The notes under the pieces were generated by a model, which ran no database searches, was not told the DNA's origin, and saw only the letters and a list, made by a program, of their open reading frames with translations. Source: Rhodobacter sp. (GTDB lineage: Bacteria > Pseudomonadota > Alphaproteobacteria > Rhodobacterales > Rhodobacteraceae). From it: a stretch of DNA of 64,000 nucleotides. The stretch covers positions 124,001-188,000 of the forward strand of contig JACKKF010000005.1 in NCBI GenBank assembly GCA_020637555.1, given 5' to 3'. Position numbers and translations under genes: made by a program. Position 1 is the first letter of the stretch. The number at the start of each line of letters is the position of its first letter. Positions 27,297 through 34,999 of the stretch are shown here, piece by piece.

Positions 27297-27929
27297 TCAG
27301 CGCAAACGGGGCGCGCCCTGGGCAAAGTCCACGCAGATCGACTGCATCTCGGTCCCGTTGAGCATTTCCTGCGTGCACCGGCAATAGGCGCCGCTGCCGC
27401 CGGACGTGTCGCAGTGACCGCAATCCCCGCATTTGCCAAAGGTCGGCGCGGTGCGCAGCCGCGCCAATGCCCCGCCAAGTTCGGTCAGGGTCGCCAGAAA
27501 CTCGCGCCGTCGCGGTTCGGGCAGGGCCCGGATGCAGCGCGTCAGATCCGCGAGCGGGTCCCGCTGCAACTTGGCCTGACCGGCGGCCGTGACCTCGATC
27601 ATCGCCGAGCGACCGTCGCTGTCATGCGCCCGCCGTTCCAGCAGCCCCAGACCGATCAGGGATTTCACCGTTTGCGACGCCGTGCCTTTGGTGGTCGCAT
27701 GAAATTCCGAAAACGCGGTGGGCGTGCGCGAGAACCGGTTGGCGCTGGCGAAATAGCGCAGGGCTGTCCATTGCGCGGGCGTCAGACTGGTGTCGGTGTC
27801 GCCGCCATGGACCAGCCGCGCCAGATGCACCAGCAGCTCGGCCGAGTGGCAGGGAACCTCGGAGGCCAGCGGGATGCCAATGGCCTGAGGCGCGGGGATC
27901 GAGGGGCTGTTGGTGGCGGTGTCACTCAT
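27297..27929 (-). CDS. MarR-family regulator with C-terminal cysteine cluster
   Basis: A 210-residue regulator. The winged-helix part (LTPAQWTALRYFASANRFSR through SQTVKSLIGLGLLERRAHDSDGRSAMIEVTAAG) is MarR-like. Past the dimer helix is an unusual tail with six cysteines (Cys167, 170, 173, 183, 185, 199; pattern CxxCxxC, then CxC, then C). Such a cluster could hold an iron-sulfur centre or zinc, so redox, oxygen or metal sensing is likely, but this is inference. A TTG 36 bases upstream is a possible alternative start. It is divergent from rpoH with repeat-rich DNA between them. Confidence 0.82.
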   Translation of the reverse strand: MSDTATNSPSIPAPQAIGIPLASEVPCHSAELLVHLARLVHGGDTDTSLTPAQWTALRYFASANRFSRTPTAFSEFHATTKGTASQTVKSLIGLGLLERRAHDSDGRSAMIEVTAAGQAKLQRDPLADLTRCIRALPEPRRREFLATLTELGGALARLRTAPTFGKCGDCGHCDTSGGSGAYCRCTQEMLNGTEMQSICVDFAQGAPRLR

Positions 27930-27958
27930 GCCGAGCGAGGTAATCCGCGCTGTCGAGG

Positions 27959-27986
27959 TTGACAAGGGCAGGCACCAATTGATAGC
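27959..27986 (+). promoter_or_regulatory. Candidate promoter for rpoH
   Basis: TTGACA (27959-27964) is a perfect -35 box; 16 bases later GATAGC (27981-27986) is a fair -10 box. The -10 overlaps the small inverted repeat GATA-GCG-TATC (27981-27991), and GTATCG/CGATAC arms (27987, 28012) lie further on. The MarR protein encoded next door could bind here. Confidence 0.4.
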
Positions 27987-28045
27987 GTATCGAAACGAAA
28001 TCGCAGCGAAGCGATACCAAATCGCGCAGCACAGGGACCACGATC

Positions 28046-28897
28046 ATGGGTTTCCAGGATCCGCACATTCGCCGTTATGTCCGCGCCTCGATGGCCGAGG
28101 AGATCCTCGACGCCGAGACCGAGACGCGCCTCGCCCTGGCCTGGCGCGACCAGCGTGACGAGGCGGCCCTGCATCGGCTGATCCAGGCCTATGCGCGGCT
28201 GGCGGTGTCCTTTGCCGGCCGGTTCAAACGCTATGACGTGCCCTATGAGGACCTGATCCAGCAGGGCAACCTGGGCCTGATGCGCGCCGCGGAAAAGTTC
28301 GACCCGACGAACGGTTCGCGGTTTTCGACTTATGCGGCGTGGTGGATCCGGGCCTCGATGCAGGACTTCGTGATGCGCAACTGGTCGCTGGTGCGCACGG
28401 GCACCAATGCGACGCAGAAGAAACTGTTCTTCCATCTGCGCCGGGCGATGCAGAAACATGCGCGCGATGACAGCAGTGACGAGCCGCTGTCGCAGCGCGT
28501 GGCGCGCGAACTGTCGGTTCCGGTCGATCAGGTCGAGGCGATGATGGGCCGGATGGCCGGTCCTGACCTGTCCCTGGACGCGCCGCAATCCTCGGATGAC
28601 GAGGGGCGCTCGTGGGTCGAGACGATCGAGGATCAGGACGTCACGACCGAGGCCGATGTCGCCGAGAAACTGGATGGCGCGCGCCGGCGCTCGGCGTTGT
28701 ATTCCGCGGTCAAGCAACTGCCGGAACGCGAACAGCGCATCGTGACCGCCCGTCACCTGACCGACGAGCCCGTGACGCTGAGCGACCTGGGCGAGGCGAT
28801 GGGCATCTCGAAGGAACGTGTGCGCCAGCTCGAGGAGCGCGCGCTGGCCCGCTTGACCGCGATCGTTCGCGCCGCCAGCGCGACCGAGATGTCGTGA
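28046..28897 (+). CDS. rpoH: Heat-shock-type sigma factor RpoH (sigma-32)
   Basis: A 283-residue alternative sigma factor. Region 2 is YEDLIQQGNLGLMRAAEKFDPTNGSRFSTYAAWWIRASM, the RpoH box QKKLFFHLRR follows, and region 4 ends KERVRQLEERALARL. The protein therefore belongs to the sigma-32 group and not to RpoD. Rhodobacteraceae often carry two RpoH paralogues, one for heat and one for photooxidative stress; the sequence alone does not tell me which this is. The divergent cysteine-rich MarR gene suggests a stress input. Confidence 0.92.
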   Translation: MGFQDPHIRRYVRASMAEEILDAETETRLALAWRDQRDEAALHRLIQAYARLAVSFAGRFKRYDVPYEDLIQQGNLGLMRAAEKFDPTNGSRFSTYAAWWIRASMQDFVMRNWSLVRTGTNATQKKLFFHLRRAMQKHARDDSSDEPLSQRVARELSVPVDQVEAMMGRMAGPDLSLDAPQSSDDEGRSWVETIEDQDVTTEADVAEKLDGARRRSALYSAVKQLPEREQRIVTARHLTDEPVTLSDLGEAMGISKERVRQLEERALARLTAIVRAASATEMS

Positions 28898-28991
28898 TCG
28901 GCCGCGCGCCCGACACATCCGCGCCACAGTCCCGCCGCATTTGCCTGCGATTCAGGGCCTTTACGAGTAAGGAGAGGAGATCTCTCTGGCG

Positions 28992-29648
28992 ATGACGGAT
29001 GTGGAGAGAGACGACACGCGCCTCAAGGCCCTGCGCGACGCACCCGAGCCGGAAGTCGGCCCGGTGCGTGAGCTTGTCGTGAACAAGCTCTGGCTCTGGC
29101 GCAAGATCGGGCTGGTGCTGGGCGTGATGATCGCCCTGCTGATCGCTGCGACCATGCTGTCGCCAATCCCCGGCGCGCGCTATGTCGTCGGCGGTATCGA
29201 CAAGATCTATCAAGCCATCGCCTTTGCCGTCCTGGTCTTTCCGCTGATCCTGACCGATTCACGGCGCTGGAAATGGGTCGTGCCTGTGGCTGTCCTTTAT
29301 GGCGGCCTGATCGAGCTGATCCAGCCGACGGTCGGCCGTCACGCCGAATGGCTGGACTGGGGCGCCGACGTGACCGGGGTGCTGATGGGCGCGGCGCTGG
29401 CCGAGTTGCTGCACGACCGACTGCGGGACCGGTTCTTTGCCGACGACGGGGCCAGTGACGAATCCGACGCCGACGAAGCGGCCCGGCTTGAAGCGATGCG
29501 GGCCGAGATGATGGATGAGCTGCGCGTGGCGCTGCACGAGGAGCTGACCTCGATCAGCCGCATCGACACGGCCGCGGGGCAGGAGGTCGATACACCCCCG
29601 GGCCAGACCACCGAGGATCCGGCCCGGTCGGCGCTGTTGCGGCACTGA
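28992..29648 (+). CDS. VanZ-like membrane protein
   Basis: A 218-residue protein with a cytosolic N-terminus, about four membrane segments (roughly residues 37-58, 72-91, 96-112 and 122-140), and a long acidic C-terminal tail rich in Asp, Glu and Met. The stretch DKIYQAIAFAVLVFPLILT plus GGLIELIQPTVGRHAEWLDWGADVTGVLMG follows the VanZ-family pattern (conserved E-Q, R and D residues). Role unknown. The only clear Shine-Dalgarno (AGGAGAGGAG) is 12-14 bases from the ATG, which is rather far. It follows rpoH by 94 bases. Confidence 0.7.
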   Translation: MTDVERDDTRLKALRDAPEPEVGPVRELVVNKLWLWRKIGLVLGVMIALLIAATMLSPIPGARYVVGGIDKIYQAIAFAVLVFPLILTDSRRWKWVVPVAVLYGGLIELIQPTVGRHAEWLDWGADVTGVLMGAALAELLHDRLRDRFFADDGASDESDADEAARLEAMRAEMMDELRVALHEELTSISRIDTAAGQEVDTPPGQTTEDPARSALLRH

Positions 29649-29651
29649 CCG

Positions 29652-31268
29652 TCAGTCGCGCAGGCGGAAACGCTGGATCTTGCCGGTCTGGGTCTTTGGC
29701 AGGCCGTCGGTGAACACAACCCGGCGCGGATATTTATAGGGCGCGATGGTCGCCTTGACGTGGTCCTGCAACTGCTTGATCAGCGCCGCGTCGCCTTTGG
29801 CGCCCTCGCTCAGGACCACATGCGCCTCGACGATCTGGCCGCGTTCGGGATCGGGCGCACCGATCACCGCGCATTCCAGAACCGCGGGATGCTTGAGCAG
29901 CGCCGCTTCGACCTCGGGGCCGGCGATGTTGTAGCCGGACGAGATGATCATGTCATCCGAGCGCGCGGCAAAGTGGAAATATCCCTTGTCATCGCGCCAG
30001 AAACTGTCGCCGGTCAGGTTCCAGCCGTCCCGGACATAGACCTGCTGGCGCTCGGGGTCGGCCATGTAGCGGCACCCGGTCGGCCCGCGCACTGCCAGGC
30101 GGCCGACCTCGCCATCGGGCAGGTCCTTCATGTCCTCGCCGACGATCCGCGCCTCATACCCGGTGACCGGGCGGCCGGTGCAGGCCGGGAAACTGTCGCC
30201 AAAGCGGTTGGTCAGGAAGATGTGCAGCATCTCGGTCGCGCCGATGCCGTCCAGCATGGGTTTGCCGGTCTTGTGCATCCATTCGTCATAGACCGGCCCG
30301 GGCAGCGTCTCGCCCGCCGAGACCGCCGCGCGCAGCGACGACAGGTCGGCGCCTTCCTCCATCGCCTTCAGCATGACGCGATAGGCGGTCGGCGCGGTGA
30401 AGCAGACCGTCGCGCGGTGTTTCTGGATGATCTCGATCATGTTGGGCGGCGAGGCGTTTTCGAGCAGCACCGCCGTCGCGCCAAAGCGCAGCGGGAACAC
30501 CGCCAGCCCGCCCAGCCCAAAGGTGAAGGCCAGCGGCGGCGAGCCGACAAAGACGTCGTCCGGTGTGACGCCCAGGACCTCGCGCGCATAGCCGTCGGCG
30601 ATGATCAGAATGTCGCGGTGGAAATGCATCGTTGCCTTGGGCGTGCCGGTGGTTCCGCTGGTGAACCCCAGCAGCGCCACGTCGTCGCGCCCGGTCCTGA
30701 CGGCCTCGAACCGCACGGATTTCGACAAGGCGACGCGGTCCAGTTCGGCGTCATGATTGGCCGTGCCGTCAAAGCCCACGACGGTTTTCAGGAATGCCGA
30801 ATCCTTGGCGCAGGCGACCAGTTCCTCCATCAGGCGGGTGTCGCACAGCGCATGCGTGACCTCGGCCTTGTCCACGATCGCGGCCAGTTCGCCCGCGCGC
30901 AGCATCGGCATGGTGTTCACCACCACCGCGCCCGCCTTGGTCGCCGCCAGCCAGCAGGCAACCATCGCCGGGTTGTTCGCGGACCGGATCAGCACCCGAT
31001 TGCCGGGCTTGACGCCGTAATCCTCGACCAGCGCATGGGCGATGCGGTTGGACCAGTCGGCCAGCTCCTTGTAGGTTCTGGCGCGGCCGTTGCCGATCAG
31101 CGCGGTGTTGTCGCCCAGGCCCTGCTCGACCAGCCGGTCGGTCAGTTCGACCGCGCAGTTGATGTGGTCAGGATAGTCGAAACCGCCCAGCCGGATCTCG
31201 GGCCACAAGGCGGCCGGAGGCAGGTTGTCGCGGGTGAAGCTGTCGGTATGCGCGCTGGGTCCCAGCAT
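29652..31268 (-). CDS. Benzoate/2-aminobenzoate-CoA ligase family protein
   Basis: A 538-residue ANL-type ligase, the last gene of the aromatic-acid operon. It has GFTSGTTGTPKATMHFHRD, AFTFGLGG, DGIGATEMLHIFL, TGDSFWRDDKGYFHFAARSDDMIISSGYNI, and the catalytic lysine in LPKTQTGKIQRFRLRD. HFHRD and the FTFGLGG pocket are typical of benzoate-CoA ligases and 2-aminobenzoate-CoA ligases. Together with the salicylyl/2-aminobenzoyl-CoA hydroxylase encoded upstream, 2-aminobenzoate (anthranilate) or salicylate is the likely substrate. The exact acid is an inference. It ends four bases from the convergent VanZ-like gene. Confidence 0.85.
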   Translation of the reverse strand: MLGPSAHTDSFTRDNLPPAALWPEIRLGGFDYPDHINCAVELTDRLVEQGLGDNTALIGNGRARTYKELADWSNRIAHALVEDYGVKPGNRVLIRSANNPAMVACWLAATKAGAVVVNTMPMLRAGELAAIVDKAEVTHALCDTRLMEELVACAKDSAFLKTVVGFDGTANHDAELDRVALSKSVRFEAVRTGRDDVALLGFTSGTTGTPKATMHFHRDILIIADGYAREVLGVTPDDVFVGSPPLAFTFGLGGLAVFPLRFGATAVLLENASPPNMIEIIQKHRATVCFTAPTAYRVMLKAMEEGADLSSLRAAVSAGETLPGPVYDEWMHKTGKPMLDGIGATEMLHIFLTNRFGDSFPACTGRPVTGYEARIVGEDMKDLPDGEVGRLAVRGPTGCRYMADPERQQVYVRDGWNLTGDSFWRDDKGYFHFAARSDDMIISSGYNIAGPEVEAALLKHPAVLECAVIGAPDPERGQIVEAHVVLSEGAKGDAALIKQLQDHVKATIAPYKYPRRVVFTDGLPKTQTGKIQRFRLRD

Positions 31269-31306
31269 CTTGATCTCCCTTGGCTACGCGGTCTTGGTGC
31301 CGCTGA

Positions 31307-31708
31307 TCAGTCCGGAATGACGGCGGTTGCCTCGATCTCGACCTTGGCGCGGTCCTCGACCAGGGCCACCACCTGCACCAGGGCCATCGCCGGAAAGTTG
31401 CGGCCCAGATGCTTGCGATAGACGCGCCCCAGATCCTTGAGGCTGTCCAGATAGGCGCGTTTGTCCGTGACATACCAGGTCAGGCGGGTCAGGTGTTCGG
31501 GCCCGGCACCGGCCTCGGCCAGGACCGCGACGATATTCGCCAGCGTCTGATCGACCTGACCCAGGAAATCGTCGGTCTCGAACTCCTGATCGGCGTTCCA
31601 GCCGATCAGTCCGCCCAGGAACAGTGTCCGCCCCCGCGCGGCGACGCCATTGGCATACCCAGGGGTCGCCTTCCAGTGTTTCGGATGCAGGATTTCGTGC
31701 GCGCTCAT
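31307..31708 (-). CDS. RidA-family protein lacking the catalytic arginine
   Basis: A 133-residue RidA/YjgF-like trimeric protein. The fold is clear: GLIGWNADQEFETDDFLGQVDQTLANIVAVLAEAG, then VKIEIEA-like KVEIEATAVI at the end. The residue that should be the catalytic arginine (FPAR in E. coli RidA) is methionine here (Met108 in FPAMALV), so a 2-imine deaminase role is unlikely; members of this kind often serve in catabolic operons with unknown chemistry. It overlaps the acyl-CoA dehydrogenase gene by ATGA and has GGGAGG just before its start. Confidence 0.85.
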   Translation of the reverse strand: MSAHEILHPKHWKATPGYANGVAARGRTLFLGGLIGWNADQEFETDDFLGQVDQTLANIVAVLAEAGAGPEHLTRLTWYVTDKRAYLDSLKDLGRVYRKHLGRNFPAMALVQVVALVEDRAKVEIEATAVIPD

Positions 31709-32853
31709 GTCGCCCCTCCCAGAACTTGGCGTGCAATGACCACGCGTTGAACGTCGCTTGCCCCTTCATAGATCCGCAGGGCGCGGATCTCGCGATAAAG
31801 GCTCTCGACCATGAAACCCTTGCGCACGCCGTCGCCACCGAACAGCTGCACGGCCGCGTCGATGACCGTCTGTGCGGTCTCGGTCGCGTGCAGCTTGGCC
31901 ATGGCGGCCTCGCGCGTGATGCGCGGCGCGCCGGTGTCACGCGTCCAGGCGGCGCGATAGATCAACAGGGCCGAGGCATCGACCCCCAGCGCCATGTCGG
32001 CGATGTGCCCCTGCACCATCTGCAGGTCGCTCAACGGCGCGCCCTGCACCCGGCGTGCCTGCACGCGCGCCAGCGCCTCGTCCAGGGCCCGGCGGGCGAA
32101 CCCCAGCGCCGCCGCCCCGACCGAGGGGCGGAACACGTCCAGCACCGCCATCGCCTGGGCAAAGCCGCGCCCGGGCGCGCCGATCAGCGCATCCTCGGGC
32201 AGCAGCGCGTCGGTCAGGCGGAAATGCGCCAGGGGATGGGGGGCGATCACCTCGATCCGGTCCAGGATCTCGAATCCGGGGGTGTCCGCGGGCAAGAGAA
32301 AGGCCGACAGCCCCTTGGCACCCGGGGCCTCGCCGGTGCGGGCGAAGATCACATAGAGATCGGCGATCCCGCCGTTCGAGATATAGGTCTTCTCGCCGTT
32401 CAGCAGCCATCCGCCGGCGACCTTTTCGGCGGTCATGGTCGTGGCCGCCACGTCCGATCCCGACCCGGGTTCGGTCAATGCGAATGCCGACACCGCGGTG
32501 CCCGCGCGCGTGCGCTCCAGCCAGGCGCGCTGCGCCGGCGTGCCGAACAGGCTGATCGCGCCCATGCCCAGGCCCTGCATGGCAAAGGCGAAATCCGCCA
32601 GCCCGTCATGTCGGGCCAGGGTCTCGCGACTGAGGCACAGCATGCGCAGATCGAACGCCTCGTCCGCGTCGGTGCCCGTGGGCTTCAGCCAGCCCGCACG
32701 CCCCATGTCTGACACCAGCGCCCGGCAGGCCGCGTCCACATCCGCATGATCGACCGGCAGATTGAGCGCGCACCAGTCCTCCAGCGCCGCCGCCCAATCG
32801 CGGTGCCGCTCCTCGAAAAAAGGCCAGTTCAGATAGGACCGATCTGCCATCAT
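31705..32853 (-). CDS. Acyl-CoA dehydrogenase (aromatic-acid operon)
   Basis: A 382-residue flavin dehydrogenase. Motifs ALTEPGSGSDV and LNGEKTYISNGG are clear, and the usual catalytic glutamate stands near the end in LRIYEGASDVQR, unlike the isovaleryl-type protein at 11726-12916. The start at 32853 has GGGAG seven bases upstream; an in-frame TTG at 32865 is less likely. It probably oxidises an alicyclic or acyl-CoA intermediate formed after ring reduction. It is separated from the upstream crotonase gene by two GC-rich hairpins. Confidence 0.88.
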   Translation of the reverse strand: MMADRSYLNWPFFEERHRDWAAALEDWCALNLPVDHADVDAACRALVSDMGRAGWLKPTGTDADEAFDLRMLCLSRETLARHDGLADFAFAMQGLGMGAISLFGTPAQRAWLERTRAGTAVSAFALTEPGSGSDVAATTMTAEKVAGGWLLNGEKTYISNGGIADLYVIFARTGEAPGAKGLSAFLLPADTPGFEILDRIEVIAPHPLAHFRLTDALLPEDALIGAPGRGFAQAMAVLDVFRPSVGAAALGFARRALDEALARVQARRVQGAPLSDLQMVQGHIADMALGVDASALLIYRAAWTRDTGAPRITREAAMAKLHATETAQTVIDAAVQLFGGDGVRKGFMVESLYREIRALRIYEGASDVQRVVIARQVLGGAT

Positions 32854-32880
32854 CTTGTCTCCCAATACGCACGGGGGGTC

Positions 32881-32933
32881 CTCAGGGGGGAGCGTGCTCC
32901 CCCTGAGCGGGGGTGCGGGGGCCGGCCCCCCGC
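32881..32933 (-). terminator. Twin hairpins inside the aromatic-acid operon
   Basis: A 12-bp stem with one bulged G (CTCAGGGGGGAGC against GCTCCCCCTGAG) is followed by a second G-run/C-run stem (32915-32933). They fill the gap between the crotonase and acyl-CoA dehydrogenase genes, so they may cause partial termination or stabilise the upstream mRNA. No T-run follows. Confidence 0.45.
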
Positions 32934-32940
32934 CGCGCCC

Positions 32941-33753
32941 TCAATTCCCCTCGAACACCGGCTTCTGTTTCGCCACAAAGGCATGATAGGCACGCGCGAA
33001 ATCCTGCGTTTTCATGCAGATCGCTTGCGCCTGCGCCTCGGCCTCGATCGCCTGCTCAAGACCCATCGACCATTCGTGGTTGAGTTGCGTCTTCGTCATC
33101 ATATGCGCGAAATTCGGTCCGGCCGCGATTTTCCGCGCCAGGTCCATCGCCGCCGCTTCCAGGGCGTCGGCCGCATGCAGCGCGTTCCAGAACCCCCAGG
33201 CATGGCCTTCCTCGGCGCCCATCGACCGCCCGGTATACAGCAGCTCGGCCGCGCGCCCCTGGCCGATGATGCGCGGCAGCATCGCGCAGGCGCCCATGTC
33301 GGCGCCGGCCAGCCCCACGCGGGTGAACAGAAAGGCGCATTTCGCCTCGGGTGTCGCCAGCCGCAGGTCCGAGGCCATCGCCAGAATCGCGCCCGCGCCC
33401 GCGCAGATGCCATCCACGGCGGCGATCACGGGTTTGCCGCAGGCAATGATCGCCTTGACCAGATCGCCGGTCATGCGGGTAAAGGCCAGCAGGTCGGGCA
33501 TTTCCATCGCGACCAGCGGGCCGATGATCTCGTGCACGTCGCCGCCCGAACAGAAATTCCCCCCGTTCGAGGCCAGCACCACGACATCCACATCGGTTGC
33601 ATAGACCAACGCGCGGAAGGTGTCGCGCAGTTCGGCATAGCTGTCAAAGGTCAGCGGGTTCTTGCGCTCGGGGCGGGTCAGCCGGATCGTGGCGATCCGG
33701 TCGGTGACCTGCCACGAGAAATGCTGGGGCTTCAGATCGGCAAGCTGGGTCAT
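32941..33753 (-). CDS. Crotonase (enoyl-CoA hydratase/isomerase) family protein, atypical active site
   Basis: A 270-residue crotonase-fold protein. The oxyanion-hole segments NFCSGGDVHEI and GICAGAGAILAMASDLRLA are present. However, the two glutamates that hydrate the double bond in classical enoyl-CoA hydratases are absent: the aligned positions are Ile123 (GAGAILAM) and Arg145 (LFTRVGL). The enzyme therefore probably does another crotonase reaction such as ring opening, hydrolysis or isomerisation. The start at 33753 has AGGA six bases ahead; ATG 33768, which overlaps the marR stop as ATGA, is an equal alternative. Confidence 0.85.
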   Translation of the reverse strand: MTQLADLKPQHFSWQVTDRIATIRLTRPERKNPLTFDSYAELRDTFRALVYATDVDVVVLASNGGNFCSGGDVHEIIGPLVAMEMPDLLAFTRMTGDLVKAIIACGKPVIAAVDGICAGAGAILAMASDLRLATPEAKCAFLFTRVGLAGADMGACAMLPRIIGQGRAAELLYTGRSMGAEEGHAWGFWNALHAADALEAAAMDLARKIAAGPNFAHMMTKTQLNHEWSMGLEQAIEAEAQAQAICMKTQDFARAYHAFVAKQKPVFEGN

Positions 33754-33764
33754 CGCAGGTCCTG

Positions 33765-34253
33765 TCATCTCTCGGTATCGGGAAGCGCGCGCATCAGGAT
33801 ACCGCGCAGTTGGTCCAGATCCTCGGCGGTGAGCCCGCCGAGAAGTGTGTCGAGTTTCGCTTCATGCCCCTTGGCCATCGCCTCGAAGGCGGTGATGCCG
33901 GCGTCGGTCAGGGCCACATGGATCGTGCGGCGGTCGCCGGGGGCCGGGGTGCGGGTGGCGAAGCCGTCCTTTTCCAGCCGGTCGACCACCGCCGTCGCAT
34001 TCCCGTTCGACACGAGGAGCATCCGCGACAGTTCGGACATGGTGACATCCTCGCGCCGCCGGTAGAGCGCGGCCATGACGTCAAAGCGGGGCAGGGTCGT
34101 GTCATGTTCCGTGCGCAAGAAATCGCGCAGATCGCTTTCCACGCTGCGTGTCAGCCTGAGCAGCCGTATCCAGGTCTTCAGCCGGCGCTTGGACAGCGGG
34201 CGCGCGTCGGCGCCGGGGGCGGCGTGTCTCTGGGGCTGCGGCGTGGCGGGCAT
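33765..34253 (-). CDS. MarR-family regulator of the aromatic-acid operon
   Basis: A 162-residue winged-helix regulator. The DNA-binding part TMSELSRMLLVSNGNATAVVDRLEKDGFATRTPAPGDRRTIHVALTDAG is textbook MarR with the GDRR wing. It lies in the middle of the operon, two bases downstream of the SDR gene, so it probably autoregulates the whole unit. In similar operons MarR proteins respond to the aromatic acid or its CoA ester; that is an inference here. Confidence 0.9.
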   Translation of the reverse strand: MPATPQPQRHAAPGADARPLSKRRLKTWIRLLRLTRSVESDLRDFLRTEHDTTLPRFDVMAALYRRREDVTMSELSRMLLVSNGNATAVVDRLEKDGFATRTPAPGDRRTIHVALTDAGITAFEAMAKGHEAKLDTLLGGLTAEDLDQLRGILMRALPDTER

Positions 34254-34255
34254 GG

Positions 34256-34999
34256 TCAGACTTCTCCTCCGGCGATGGCAAGGGCTTGACCATTGATGCC
34301 TTCGGCGCCCTCGGCGCACAACCACAAGGCCGCGGCGGTGACCTCGCGGGGCTGGATCAGGCGCTTTTGCGGGTTCGTCGCGGCCAGGGCGGCGCGGGCC
34401 TCGTCTTCGGATTTGCCGGTCTTTTCCATGATGTTCGCGACCGATCGGTCGGTCATCTCGGTATCCAGGAACCCCGGGCAGAGCGCGTTCGCGGTGACCG
34501 GGCCGCGCGCGACTTCCAGCGCCAGGCTGCGAATCATGCCCACCACGCCATGCTTGGCGGCCGCGTAGGGTGCGACATAGCCATATCCCTTGAGCCCGGC
34601 GGTCGAGGCCACGGCAATCAGCCGCCCCCAGCCGCTGAACTGCCTGAGCCCCTCGCGCAGGGTCAGGAAGGTGCCGGTCAGGTTCACCGCCAGCATCGCG
34701 TTCCAGTCGGCCAGCGTGGTTTTCGCCATCGGCGCCGAGGTCGAGGCGCCGGCATTGGCGATCACCACGTCGACCGGCCCCGCCTGGGCGAACAGCGTGG
34801 CCACCTGCGCCTCGTCGGTCACGTCGCAGGTCAGGGCCCGGGCACCCGGAAGGGCGGCGACTACCGTTTGCAAGGGGTCTATCCGGCGCCCGGCAATCAC
34901 CACCTGGGCGCCGGCGGCATGAAAGCCGCGCGCCAGGTCGGCGCCGACACCCGTGCCGCCGCCGGTGATGAGAACCCGCTTGCCCGTCAGTGCCGTCAT
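34256..34999 (-). CDS. Short-chain dehydrogenase/reductase
   Basis: A 247-residue classical SDR. The cofactor loop TGGGTGVG, the NAG strand (VIANAGAS), the catalytic serine (VASTAG) and YAAAK (YAAAKHG) are in order. A probable role is oxidation of a hydroxyacyl-CoA intermediate after hydroxylation and ring reduction. It overlaps the hydroxylase gene by ATGA at 34996-34999 and ends two bases before marR. Substrate not determinable. Confidence 0.88.
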   Translation of the reverse strand: MTALTGKRVLITGGGTGVGADLARGFHAAGAQVVIAGRRIDPLQTVVAALPGARALTCDVTDEAQVATLFAQAGPVDVVIANAGASTSAPMAKTTLADWNAMLAVNLTGTFLTLREGLRQFSGWGRLIAVASTAGLKGYGYVAPYAAAKHGVVGMIRSLALEVARGPVTANALCPGFLDTEMTDRSVANIMEKTGKSEDEARAALAATNPQKRLIQPREVTAAALWLCAEGAEGINGQALAIAGGEV

